A stretch of DNA of 5,091 nucleotides from Fimbriimonadia bacterium (GTDB taxonomy: Bacteria > Armatimonadota > Fimbriimonadia > Fimbriimonadales > Fimbriimonadaceae). A program made the position numbers and the translations under genes. This document shows, piece by piece, positions 1-5,091 of the stretch; positions within the stretch are counted from its first letter, which is position 1, and every line of letters starts with the position of its first letter. The stretch is taken from assembly GCA_029824495.1 (NCBI GenBank), contig JALGXY010000042.1, positions 1 through 5,091 on the forward strand. The letters are read 5' to 3'. The notes below the pieces were generated by a model, which saw only the letters and a list, made by a program, of their open reading frames with translations, ran no database searches and was not told where the DNA came from.

Positions 1-169
1 GCTTCTCCATTTCTTCTTCGCCACAAAGGTGATCATCTCTCTTGATCTGTTCAACGAGACGATCATTCGGATTCTCGGATTCACACTGTCGGCAGCTTCG
101 ATCTACACGCTCCTGCGGGTCTACTCAGGGCAGCAGCAAGCCGCACCAGAAGAGGCGCCGGCCACGTAG
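1..169 (+). CDS. 3' end of an unrecognised membrane protein gene (partial)
   Basis: This frame is open from base 2 to a TAG at 167-169 and gives about 55 residues of a protein whose start lies outside the window. The visible part has a hydrophobic stretch beginning LLHFFFATKVIIS, a short polar break (DLFNET), a second hydrophobic segment (IIRILGFTLSAASIYTLL), then a short polar Gln/Ala/Pro/Glu-rich tail ending EEAPAT. That pattern fits one or two terminal membrane helices with a short soluble tail. No family motif is recognisable, so no function is given. It converges on the hydrolase gene with only three bases between the two stop codons. Coding status rests on the protein-like composition and the neat fit to the neighbouring stop, because the start cannot be seen. 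Confidence 0.6.
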   Translation, partial: LLHFFFATKVIISLDLFNETIIRILGFTLSAASIYTLLRVYSGQQQAAPEEAPAT

Positions 170-172
170 AGA

Positions 173-1051
173 TCATTCCGAGTCAATCGGTGTGATTTCT
201 ATAATCCGCTCTGCCAGCATTGTCGGGGCGTCGCCGGCCAGGTGAGCGTGGCCCATCCCTTCGGCGATCCAGAGTTCTGTGCCGGTGGCATCAGCGAGCC
301 TCTGCCCATGGTCACGATCGAACATCTTGTCGTCATCCCCGTGGATCACGAGTGAGTGGCCCGTCCATGAAGATGCGGCATCGATCGGCCGAAAGGCCGC
401 AGGATCGACTTTGCCCATTTTATAGGCGAACCAGATGACTGGCCGCATAACCGGTGTGACCCCACCGAAGAGCCGACGGAGGAACTCGTCATTCGCCTCT
501 TCAAGCGTGGCAAATGCGCCTTCGGTAATCACAGCGTCAACCAGGCTTGGATGTTCGGCCGCAGCGAGCCAGCAAGCCGAGCCGCCCAACGAGGTTCCAA
601 AAAGAACGACTCGGGGGGCCTCTTCATACTGATCGTGCACCCACTTGATGGCTGTCGAGATCTCAGCAGCCTCACCGACTCCAAAACCGACTTTGTCAGC
701 GTGGCTGGCGTCTTGCCCGTGCATGGCGGGCACCAGAATCTCGACCGTTCCCTGCAGCTTCTGAATCAGGTCGTTGAAGTAGTCGCGGTTCCCGCCGTAG
801 CCGTGAGCCAGGATCACAACCGTGTCGTGCTGCGGTGCGCCTTCTGCCAGGCCAGGGGTGGACCAGGCCACCAGGTTGTGGGGCGTGTGATCGATGACAA
901 GTTCGACAACACTGTCGGGCATCTCGTCAGAGATCAATCTTGATGGGCTGACATAGCTTTGGGCCAGCGCGAAGCAGAAGCCCAAATGAATAAGCGGAAG
1001 TGCGATCAGGTAGAAAATAATCCTCTTCCTGCGCGCCTTCCGCTTCTCCAT
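173..1051 (-). CDS. membrane-anchored α/β-hydrolase fold protein (serine esterase/peptidase-like)
   Basis: The 292-residue protein has a basic N-terminus (MEKRKARRKR) followed by a hydrophobic segment at about residues 11-31. This suggests an N-in membrane anchor or uncleaved signal with the catalytic domain outside the cytoplasm. The α/β-hydrolase landmarks appear in order: an oxyanion-type motif HGYGGNR (83-89), the nucleophile elbow GTSLGG with Ser154, an acid loop HGDDD (237-241, probable Asp241), and the catalytic His in GMGHAH (probably His268). The length and spacing suit the broad COG1073-like group of small hydrolases; the substrate cannot be predicted. The ATG at 1051 is the natural start because it directly precedes the basic/hydrophobic leader, although its Shine-Dalgarno (GAGAG, very close to the ATG) is poor. 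It lies 36 bp after the preceding gene and is probably the last gene of the purE-folD run. No terminator follows. Confidence 0.88.
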   Translation of the reverse strand: MEKRKARRKRIIFYLIALPLIHLGFCFALAQSYVSPSRLISDEMPDSVVELVIDHTPHNLVAWSTPGLAEGAPQHDTVVILAHGYGGNRDYFNDLIQKLQGTVEILVPAMHGQDASHADKVGFGVGEAAEISTAIKWVHDQYEEAPRVVLFGTSLGGSACWLAAAEHPSLVDAVITEGAFATLEEANDEFLRRLFGGVTPVMRPVIWFAYKMGKVDPAAFRPIDAASSWTGHSLVIHGDDDKMFDRDHGQRLADATGTELWIAEGMGHAHLAGDAPTMLAERIIEITPIDSE

Positions 1052-1059
1052 ACTCTCTA

Positions 1060-1088
1060 GGTTATCCGCTTTTTTGGTGCGGAGAGCC
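1060..1088. repeat. imperfect hairpin between the secreted-protein gene and the hydrolase gene
   Basis: The arms 1060-1069 and 1079-1088 pair at 8 of 10 positions, with a perfect core of TCCGC (1065-1069) and GCGGA (1079-1083) around a 9-base loop rich in T on + (A on the transcribed strand). It fills most of the 36-bp gap just after the TAG at 1088-1090. No T tract follows on the minus strand, so it is not an intrinsic terminator. It could protect the upstream mRNA 3' end or tune the downstream start, or be chance. Confidence 0.3.
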
Positions 1089-1555
1089 TAGAATCCAAAC
1101 CCGACGCTGATGCCGAAGTGCTTCATCTTCACCATCATCAGGCTGTAGTTGACCGACTCAGTCTTGTAGGTGAGCAGTCCGTGTGTGTTGCGTCCGTCGT
1201 GCATCCCCAGCAGATCCCATTCGGGAGCCACAGCGATGTTCAGTCCGAACGGAACGAGGAGGCGATCCTCCCATTCCGACCAGCTCAGGCCGACATACGG
1301 CGCGAACTTTGTGTCTGGAATCGACTTGGCGACCGTCACAAAGTAGGCCTGCTTGCCCTTGGGCGAGAAGATCCTGTCGCTGCTGGTGCCGAGCGAGACA
1401 TGCGGAGCCTTATCAGTCTCTTCTGAGACCACCCAGTTGAACAGCGGACCGAGCTCTTCTGCAGCTGGATTTGACTCCAAACCGACCTGGAGCTTCGGGC
1501 TCACGCGATACATCAAAGTGGTGCGCCATCGCGGGCGCTCTGCCAGGGTGTCCAC
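1088..1555 (-). CDS. body of a secreted, probably outer-membrane β-barrel-like protein (5' part disrupted)
   Basis: From GTG 1555 this frame encodes 155 residues, but the protein-like sequence clearly continues upstream in frame to about base 1621 (including GSGDIKYDWQYSLRW), where it meets TGA at 1622-1624. The body has short alternating polar/hydrophobic, aromatic-rich strands (for example WRTTLMYRVSPKLQVGLES and FAPYVGLSWSEW). It ends HFGISVGFGF, an aromatic C-terminal residue after alternating hydrophobics, typical of outer-membrane β-barrels. No named family is recognised. The GTG at 1555 cuts into the strand-like sequence and has no convincing ribosome site, so it is probably not the native start. 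The real start appears to be TTG 1717, which gives a signal peptide in the same frame; two TGA codons now separate the two parts. It sits between folD and the hydrolase gene. Confidence 0.6.
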   Translation of the reverse strand: MDTLAERPRWRTTLMYRVSPKLQVGLESNPAAEELGPLFNWVVSEETDKAPHVSLGTSSDRIFSPKGKQAYFVTVAKSIPDTKFAPYVGLSWSEWEDRLLVPFGLNIAVAPEWDLLGMHDGRNTHGLLTYKTESVNYSLMMVKMKHFGISVGFGF

Positions 1556-1630
1556 CCATCGCAGGCTGTACTGCCAATCGTATTTAATGTCCCCCGAACC
1601 GAGGAACTTCCCTTCACCGGGTCATCCGGT

Positions 1631-1717
1631 TCACGTCGGGACAGCCGTGTTGTTCGCCTGTGCAAGCACAGGGGAGACCAACATGGCGAATGCGGTCATT
1701 GCGAAGATCTTTTTCAA
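1631..1717 (-). pseudogene. signal-peptide fragment of the interrupted secreted-protein gene
   Basis: Starting at TTG 1717 the minus strand encodes [19 protein letters not shown] followed by QANNTAVPT and then TGA (1631-1633). This is a textbook Sec signal peptide: two lysines, a hydrophobic core and a likely signal peptidase I site after VLA. The start is well supported by AGAGAGG (1723-1729), five bases upstream, and by its TTGA overlap with the folD stop. The frame is the same as that of the 155-residue body downstream. Between them lie TGA (1631-1633) and a second TGA (1622-1624), with only two sense codons (Thr, Gly) between. Taken together, 1717-1088 would encode a protein of about 209 residues if both stops were absent. 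I read it as one gene that is broken, sequenced with errors or recoded. Confidence 0.6.
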
Positions 1718-2577
1718 ATCAACCTCTCTGCAGCTTCTACCGTATTCGCGAGCAGGCTCGCTACCGTCATAGGCCCGACACCGCCTGGAACGGGGGTGAT
1801 CATCGAGGCCGCTTCCGCACAGGAATCGAACTCGCAGTCGCCGACATCGTGCGACTTGCCTTCCACCGTGTTGTAGCCCGCGTCGATCACGATCGCGCCC
1901 GGCTTCAGCCAGTCTCCCTTGACCATCTCTGCCCGGCCGACAGCCGCCACAACGATATCCGACTGGCGAACCAGATCAGGAAGCCCAACTGTACGGGAAT
2001 GAGCGATCGTCACCGTCGCGTTTCGCTCAAGCAGCATCAGCGCCATCGGCTTGCCCAAGATGTTGCTGCGGCCGATCACGATCGCCTGCTTTCCGGTGCA
2101 GTCGATTTCGTACTTATCGAGAAGCTTGGTGATGCCGAGCGGGGTGGCGCACCGGAATCCCGGCAGGCCTGCCGTCAGCAGCCCGAGCGAATGCGACGTG
2201 ATGCCGTCGACGTCTTTGGCAGCGCCCAACAGCTCCAGAACGGCAGGTTCGTCGATGTGTTTGGGCAGAGGGTGCTGGATCAGAACGCCATGAACCAAAT
2301 GGTTGGAATTCAGTTCTCGCACCTTGTCCATGACCTCGTCTTGAGAGCCTGAGTCGTCAACCGAAAACTCGCCGCTTTCGATCGCGCACCAGCCAGCCCA
2401 CTTGCGCTTCATCGCCACATAGGCGAGGCTCGACGGGTCTTGAGAAGCCACTACAGCCTCAATTCGGGGGATCACACCTTTTTCACGCAGCGCCAATGAT
2501 CGAGCCTTCAGGTCAGCACGGATCTCGCGCGCAAGCGCCCGTCCATCAAGGATTACCGGATCAGCCACGCTCGGCAT
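1714..2577 (-). CDS. folD: bifunctional methylenetetrahydrofolate dehydrogenase / methenyltetrahydrofolate cyclohydrolase
   Basis: FolD oxidises 5,10-methylene-THF with NAD(P)+ and hydrolyses the product to 10-formyl-THF, the one-carbon donor for purine synthesis and initiator-tRNA formylation; it is cytosolic. From ATG 2577 the protein has 287 residues, the normal length. Landmarks: the catalytic Tyr-x3-Lys (Y53...K57 in YVAMKRK), VLIQHPLP (98-105, Gln101), KDVDG (121-125), the nucleotide-binding GRSNILGKP (169-177), VTIAHSRT, and the C-terminal [11 protein letters not shown] (261-271). The stretch after KDVDG (ITSHSLG instead of the usual FHPxNxG) and CATP instead of PCTP are atypical. The start is ambiguous: ATG 2577 overlaps purE by 17 bp, and GTG 2568 overlaps by 8 bp with GGGAG ten bases upstream. 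The longer open frame to 2649 runs inside purE and is not needed. The stop TGA is shared as TTGA with the next gene. Confidence 0.95.
   Translation of the reverse strand: MPSVADPVILDGRALAREIRADLKARSLALREKGVIPRIEAVVASQDPSSLAYVAMKRKWAGWCAIESGEFSVDDSGSQDEVMDKVRELNSNHLVHGVLIQHPLPKHIDEPAVLELLGAAKDVDGITSHSLGLLTAGLPGFRCATPLGITKLLDKYEIDCTGKQAIVIGRSNILGKPMALMLLERNATVTIAHSRTVGLPDLVRQSDIVVAAVGRAEMVKGDWLKPGAIVIDAGYNTVEGKSHDVGDCEFDSCAEAASMITPVPGGVGPMTVASLLANTVEAAERLI
1723..1729 (-). promoter_or_regulatory. Shine-Dalgarno for the TTG start of the secreted-protein gene
   Basis: The minus strand reads AGAGAGG, five bases before TTG 1717 and inside the last codons of folD (Glu-Arg-Leu-Ile-stop). It decides the start, because no ATG or GTG in this frame is equally well placed before the signal peptide. 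The TTGA stop/start overlap suggests translational coupling to folD. Confidence 0.55.
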
Positions 2578-3055
2578 GCTCCCGGTTCTTGGCTTCGACC
2601 ATCGCTTCCTGCTCTCGGTGAAAGTCATCCAGTTTTCCGGCGAGTTCATCGTCCGTCATTGCCAGCATCCTTACGGCGAGCAGTCCGGCGTTTCGGCTGT
2701 TGCCGATCGCGACCGTAGCGACTGGAACACCGCGCGGCATCTGCACGATTGAATAGAGCGAGTCGACGCCTTTCATCGTCTTCGACTCGACAGGAACACC
2801 GATCACAGGCAGGTTGGTCATCGCCGCGACCATTCCTGGCAGGTGGGCAGCACCGCCTGCGCCGGCGATGATCGTTTTGAGGCCCCGAGTGCGGGCAGTA
2901 GTCGCGTATTCGACCATCTTCAGAGGGGTGCGATGTGCCGAGACGATCTCCATCTCATAAGGCACTCCGAACTCCTTCATTGTGTCGATCGCAGCGGCCA
3001 TCGAATCGAGGTCGCTGTGCGACCCCATGATGATCCCGACGAGGGGCTGACTCAT
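2561..3055 (-). CDS. purE: N5-carboxyaminoimidazole ribonucleotide mutase (PurE)
   Basis: PurE converts N5-CAIR to CAIR (class I) in de novo purine synthesis, in the cytosol. From ATG 3055 the protein has 164 residues, the usual size. The substrate-binding motifs are all present: GSHSDLDSM (11-19), SAHRTP (39-44, with the catalytic His41), [11 protein letters not shown] (65-75), and the long signature [15 protein letters not shown] (87-100) continuing into [19 protein letters not shown]. The sequence looks like the class I bacterial form that works with PurK, although no purK is visible here. ATG 3067 (adding MLIS) is an alternative start; neither has a strong Shine-Dalgarno. The open frame reaching 3229 runs through the intergenic region and does not look like PurE. 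It is the first gene of the minus-strand run, overlapping folD and divergent from ftsZ. Confidence 0.96.
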   Translation of the reverse strand: MSQPLVGIIMGSHSDLDSMAAAIDTMKEFGVPYEMEIVSAHRTPLKMVEYATTARTRGLKTIIAGAGGAAHLPGMVAAMTNLPVIGVPVESKTMKGVDSLYSIVQMPRGVPVATVAIGNSRNAGLLAVRMLAMTDDELAGKLDDFHREQEAMVEAKNREHAERG

Positions 3056-3089
3056 GCTGATGAGCATACTCGCCCACTCTGTGGAAAAA

Positions 3090-3099
3090 ATCTTAAGAT
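3090..3099. repeat. perfect 10-base palindrome ATCTTAAGAT
   Basis: ATCTTAAGAT is its own reverse complement and lies in the A/T-rich part of the divergent purE-ftsZ region. The position suits a dimeric repressor site or a core promoter element for either gene. A 10-base palindrome can also arise by chance, and no regulator family is recognised from it. Confidence 0.3.
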
Positions 3100-3145
3100 G
3101 GGCTGCCAGGCCCCGGTGCTTTTTTCTCTTTGCTGCCGTCTTTAG
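3098..3145 (+). other. possible 15-codon leader ORF upstream of ftsZ
   Basis: ATG 3098 opens a short frame encoding [15 protein letters not shown] and stopping at TAG 3143-3145, about 50 bases before the ftsZ start. Three of its fifteen residues are Cys, including a Cys-Cys pair. Its end lies across the 5' arms of two mutually exclusive hairpins. The upstream ribosome site is weak, so translation is doubtful; it is recorded as a candidate leader peptide only. Confidence 0.15.
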
Positions 3146-3175
3146 CAGCAAGTTCCGTTCAACTGTGGACGGCAG
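3130..3175. repeat. overlapping, mutually exclusive inverted repeats in the ftsZ 5' leader
   Basis: TTGCTGC (3130-3136) pairs perfectly with GCAGCAA (3145-3151) around an 8-base loop. CTGCCGTC (3133-3140) pairs perfectly with GACGGCAG (3168-3175) around 27 bases. The left arms overlap, so only one hairpin can form at a time. The second ends 20 bases before ATG 3196, near the ribosome site. This might control ftsZ translation or serve as a DNA-level operator; the function is unproven. Confidence 0.35.
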
Positions 3176-3195
3176 GCAGCAAGGACCACCAGGAT

Positions 3196-4401
3196 ATGAG
3201 CCCCATGAATCTGTTTGAGCAGCAGGCAATCATCAAAGTTATCGGCGTCGGAGGCGCTGGCTGCAATGCAGTCAACCGCATGATCGAGTCCGGAATTGAA
3301 GGCGTCGAGTTCATCGCGATGAACACCGATGCACAGTCCCTGCAGACCTGCTACGCAGAGACAAAAATTCAGCTCGGCGAAAGCCTGACGCGAGGTCTGG
3401 GATCGGGCGGCGACCCGGAAAAAGGACGAGCGGCAGCCAAAGAGACCGAGCGGCAGATCTTAGAGGTGCTGGATGGTGCAGACATGGTGTTTGTCACAGC
3501 CGGCATGGGCGGCGGAACAGGCACAGGTGCTGGCCCACACGTGGCGATGCTCGCGCAGCGGCTCGACATCCTGACCGTCGGTGTCATCACCAAGCCGTTC
3601 GGATTCGAAGGCCCCAAGCGACGCAGATCGGCGGAAGACGGAACAGCCGGTATGACCGCATCAGTCGATACGCTGATCGTCATTCCGAACGACAAGCTCA
3701 TTGAGACTGTTGAGTCCACCACAAAGGTCGAAGAGGCGTTCTTCAAGGCCGATGAAGTGCTGACACACGGCGTGCGCGGCATCAGCAGCATCGTGCTGAA
3801 CACCGGCCTGATCAACCTCGACTTTGCAGATATCCGCTCAGTAATGAAAGATGCGGGCCTCGCCGTTATGGGCATGGGCTCAGGCACAGGCGACAACCGA
3901 GCATCACGTGCTGCGGAACTGGCGGCATCCTCGCCGCTGCTCGAAACAGGCCTCGACGGAGCCACTCGGCTTCTCGTTAATGTCACGGCGGGCGACGACT
4001 TCACTCTTGGCGAGATTCAGGACGTGATGGAGGGATTGGCCAAGTACACCGATGCCGACGAAGGCGACGTCTACCTCGGTCATGTGCTTGACAATTCCCT
4101 AGGCGACGAAGTTCAGGTCACGATCCTTGCAGCAGGCATGGCATCGGCTGGCAGCATTCCGACCATCCGACCGACCGAAGCAGAAGCTGTCATCAGCGAG
4201 GGCATCGATCGAACCCCGTCGCGGCGTGGTGTCGAGATCCCTGGTCCCGAGCCGATCGACCTGGAGCACATCGCGGTCATAGAAGAGGCCCCCGAACCGG
4301 TCCCAGCTGCTGTCGTCAGCCAAGAGGCTGAGGCCGAATCAACTGAAGACATCGATTTTGATATCCCCACGTTCCTGAGACGACAGAGATCAGGGCAGTA
4401 A
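3196..4401 (+). CDS. ftsZ: cell division protein FtsZ
   Basis: FtsZ is the tubulin-like GTPase that forms the cytokinetic Z-ring at the inner face of the membrane. From ATG 3196 the protein has 401 residues, a normal length. Seen in order: [11 protein letters not shown] (17-27), NTDAQ (43-47), GLGSGG, the tubulin signature GGGTGTG (105-111), [18 protein letters not shown], and the T7 synergy loop N207-L-D209-F-A-D212 needed for GTP hydrolysis. A variable acidic linker (about 317-386) leads to the C-terminal peptide DIPTFLRRQ (389-397), the tether site for partners such as FtsA. ATG 3196 has AAGGA (3181-3185) ten bases upstream; ATG 3205 is similarly placed after AGGA (3191-3194), so the start could be three codons later. 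The gene stands alone, divergent from purE and closed by its own terminator; no fts or mur gene adjoins it. Confidence 0.98.
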   Translation: MSPMNLFEQQAIIKVIGVGGAGCNAVNRMIESGIEGVEFIAMNTDAQSLQTCYAETKIQLGESLTRGLGSGGDPEKGRAAAKETERQILEVLDGADMVFVTAGMGGGTGTGAGPHVAMLAQRLDILTVGVITKPFGFEGPKRRRSAEDGTAGMTASVDTLIVIPNDKLIETVESTTKVEEAFFKADEVLTHGVRGISSIVLNTGLINLDFADIRSVMKDAGLAVMGMGSGTGDNRASRAAELAASSPLLETGLDGATRLLVNVTAGDDFTLGEIQDVMEGLAKYTDADEGDVYLGHVLDNSLGDEVQVTILAAGMASAGSIPTIRPTEAEAVISEGIDRTPSRRGVEIPGPEPIDLEHIAVIEEAPEPVPAAVVSQEAEAESTEDIDFDIPTFLRRQRSGQ

Positions 4402-4439
4402 ACCACAGTCTTTCTTCGGAAACGTACTGGTCCAACATA

Positions 4440-4470
4440 GCCCCGTCATTGATTTGGCGGGGCATTTTTT
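4440..4470 (+). terminator. ftsZ: intrinsic terminator of ftsZ
   Basis: GCCCCGTC (4440-4447) pairs with GGCGGGGC (4456-4463), giving eight pairs with one T-G wobble, around an 8-base loop. One A and then six T (4465-4470) follow. It begins 39 bases after the ftsZ TAA. The T run is only on the + side, so it serves ftsZ and not the convergent nitroreductase gene, whose stop is at 4475-4477. Confidence 0.88.
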
Positions 4471-4474
4471 ATCT

Positions 4475-5091
4475 CTATCTCAGGTCGAGTTCTTGATCTG
4501 TGAGGAACGGCTTAACTTCGATCCTAGTGCCGACTCTCTTAAGCCCCGCGCGGCGCCCTGACCGCATCGACCAGTTCACCGCTCCTTTCATTCCCTGCGA
4601 TTCGTAAAACGCACTCATGCGGCGGTGATAACCTGCAAGATCAAGCTCGCGATTGTAGGTTTCTTTGTGCCAGACCGTCGACTGGTCGAGCCGTGGCTTT
4701 ATCGCCGCCGAGCAGTCTTCTGAAGGCCAGCCGATTGCCAAACCGAACAGCCCAAAACAGCTTTTCGGCAGTCCAAGTAGTGCGGCTGCCTCTTTCGGAT
4801 GATTTCGCAAGGCACCGATGTAACAGCAGCCGAGGCCGAGCTGTTCCGCTGCGACGGTCATCCTCTCGCCGGCGAGAGCAGCATCGACAACAGCCATGGT
4901 GTAGAACTCAGCCGTATCGAGGCCGTCTGGATCCTCGCCCACTCTCTCCGCTGCGGCCTTCAGCCGAGCATTGTCGACGACCAGGGCGAAGAAGACTCCC
5001 GCCTTATGGATCTGATCCTGATCAGCACACAGCTCTGCCATCTGGTTGCGCCGTGTCGGCTCTTGAATTGAGATCAGGCTCCAGAGCTGAA
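4475..5091 (-). CDS. NADPH-dependent nitroreductase/flavin oxidoreductase, NfsA/Frp-like (N-terminus outside window)
   Basis: About 205 C-terminal residues are visible; the frame stays open past the right edge, so the first few dozen residues are missing. The sequence follows the FMN-dependent NfsA/Frp nitroreductase pattern. LQLWSLISIQEPTRRNQMA corresponds to the family's SSNxQxWSxIxVxD region, AELCADQDQIHKAGVFF follows it, then DAALAGERMTVAAEQLGLG, CCYIGALRNHPKEAAALLGLP and LFGLAIGWPSE (the FMN-binding core). IKPRLDQSTVWHKETY matches the C-terminal KPRLP...VH.E.Y segment. These enzymes reduce nitroaromatics, quinones or flavins with NADPH as cytosolic homodimers; the physiological substrate is unknown. 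ATG 5041 is internal and not the start. The tail after VNWSMRSGRR is longer and more basic than I expect. The gene converges on ftsZ. Confidence 0.88.
   Translation of the reverse strand, partial: QLWSLISIQEPTRRNQMAELCADQDQIHKAGVFFALVVDNARLKAAAERVGEDPDGLDTAEFYTMAVVDAALAGERMTVAAEQLGLGCCYIGALRNHPKEAAALLGLPKSCFGLFGLAIGWPSEDCSAAIKPRLDQSTVWHKETYNRELDLAGYHRRMSAFYESQGMKGAVNWSMRSGRRAGLKRVGTRIEVKPFLTDQELDLR

Larger units (their letters stand above)
3056..3195. promoter_or_regulatory. divergent purE-ftsZ intergenic region, expected to hold both promoters
   Basis: This 140-bp gap lies between divergently transcribed purE and ftsZ, so both promoters are expected here unless they lie inside the genes. 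It contains A/T-rich patches (3081-3099 and 3119-3131), a perfect 10-base palindrome, overlapping inverted repeats and a possible short leader ORF. TAAGAT at 3094-3099 resembles a -10 box towards ftsZ, but I see no matching -35, and no convincing -35/-10 pair for purE. The regulatory role is inferred from gene arrangement, not from recognised boxes. Confidence 0.5.

Noticed and set aside
1060..1088. Intrinsic terminator before the hydrolase gene
   Set aside because: A hairpin is present, but the T run is in the loop on + and no T tract follows on the minus strand.
1622..1633. Selenocysteine or genome-wide TGA recoding to explain the in-frame stops
   Set aside because: Neighbouring genes use TGA as their normal stop. 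No selenoprotein family is recognised and no obvious strong SECIS-like stem was seen after the codons.
1613..1646. Possible 17-base tandem duplication (two TTCAC-starting units) as the cause of the in-frame stops
   Set aside because: Only the first five bases match well without gaps, and a single 17-base insertion would have put the two halves in different frames, whereas they share one.
1660..2352. Long open frame on + opposite folD (230 codons)
   Set aside because: It is antisense to the clearly recognisable folD, and its translation is Arg/His/Asp-rich with no motif, typical of a shadow frame.
2578..2649. N-terminal extension of the folD frame
   Set aside because: It lies wholly inside purE, and FolD length and sequence fit the starts at 2577 or 2568.
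3056..3229. N-terminal extension of the purE frame into the ftsZ start region
   Set aside because: PurE proteins start just before the GIIMGSHSD motif. The extension is not PurE-like, would overlap the ftsZ start, and would remove the promoter space.
3369..4004. Long open frame on minus opposite ftsZ (211 codons)
   Set aside because: Ser/Pro/Thr-rich translation antisense to conserved ftsZ motifs; a shadow.
4440..4470. Bidirectional terminator for ftsZ and the nitroreductase gene
   Set aside because: Read on the minus strand, the hairpin is preceded by an A run and followed by mixed sequence, so there is no U tract for the nitroreductase transcript.

Overview
The window is about 5.1 kb of moderately GC-rich bacterial chromosome. 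It is dense housekeeping DNA, with no mobile element, tRNA, rRNA or CRISPR that I can see. The remains of a secreted protein with an aromatic-ended, β-barrel-like C-terminus suggest a diderm (Gram-negative-type) bacterium. FtsZ with a classical C-terminal DIPTFLRR tail shows FtsZ-based division. The sequence alone does not place the organism more precisely.

Layout from left to right: (1) the 3' end of an unrecognised membrane-protein gene on + (to 169). (2) A minus-strand run that reads purE (3055-2561), folD (2577-1714), a secreted or outer-membrane-type protein (1717-1088) and a membrane-anchored α/β hydrolase (1051-173). (3) A 140-bp divergent intergenic region (3056-3195) that must serve both purE and ftsZ. 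(4) ftsZ on + (3196-4401), followed at once by a good intrinsic terminator (4440-4470). (5) An NfsA/Frp-type nitroreductase on minus (4475 to beyond the right edge), convergent with ftsZ.

The minus-strand genes are packed like an operon: purE and folD overlap, folD and the next gene share a TTGA stop/start, and the hydrolase follows after 36 bp. PurE (N5-CAIR to CAIR) and FolD (5,10-methylene-THF to 10-formyl-THF) both feed purine synthesis. The two downstream envelope-type genes have no obvious link to that pathway. ftsZ stands alone, with divergent and convergent neighbours and no fts or mur genes beside it, so it is not in a dcw cluster.

The most unusual feature is the third gene of the minus-strand run. 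A clean signal peptide with its own Shine-Dalgarno sequence lies in the same frame as the mature-protein body, but two in-frame TGA codons nine bases apart separate them. It may be a fresh pseudogene, a pair of compensating indels or sequence errors, or recoding. I found no convincing new multi-gene system; the rest is ordinary core genome with a few regulatory curiosities in the purE-ftsZ gap.
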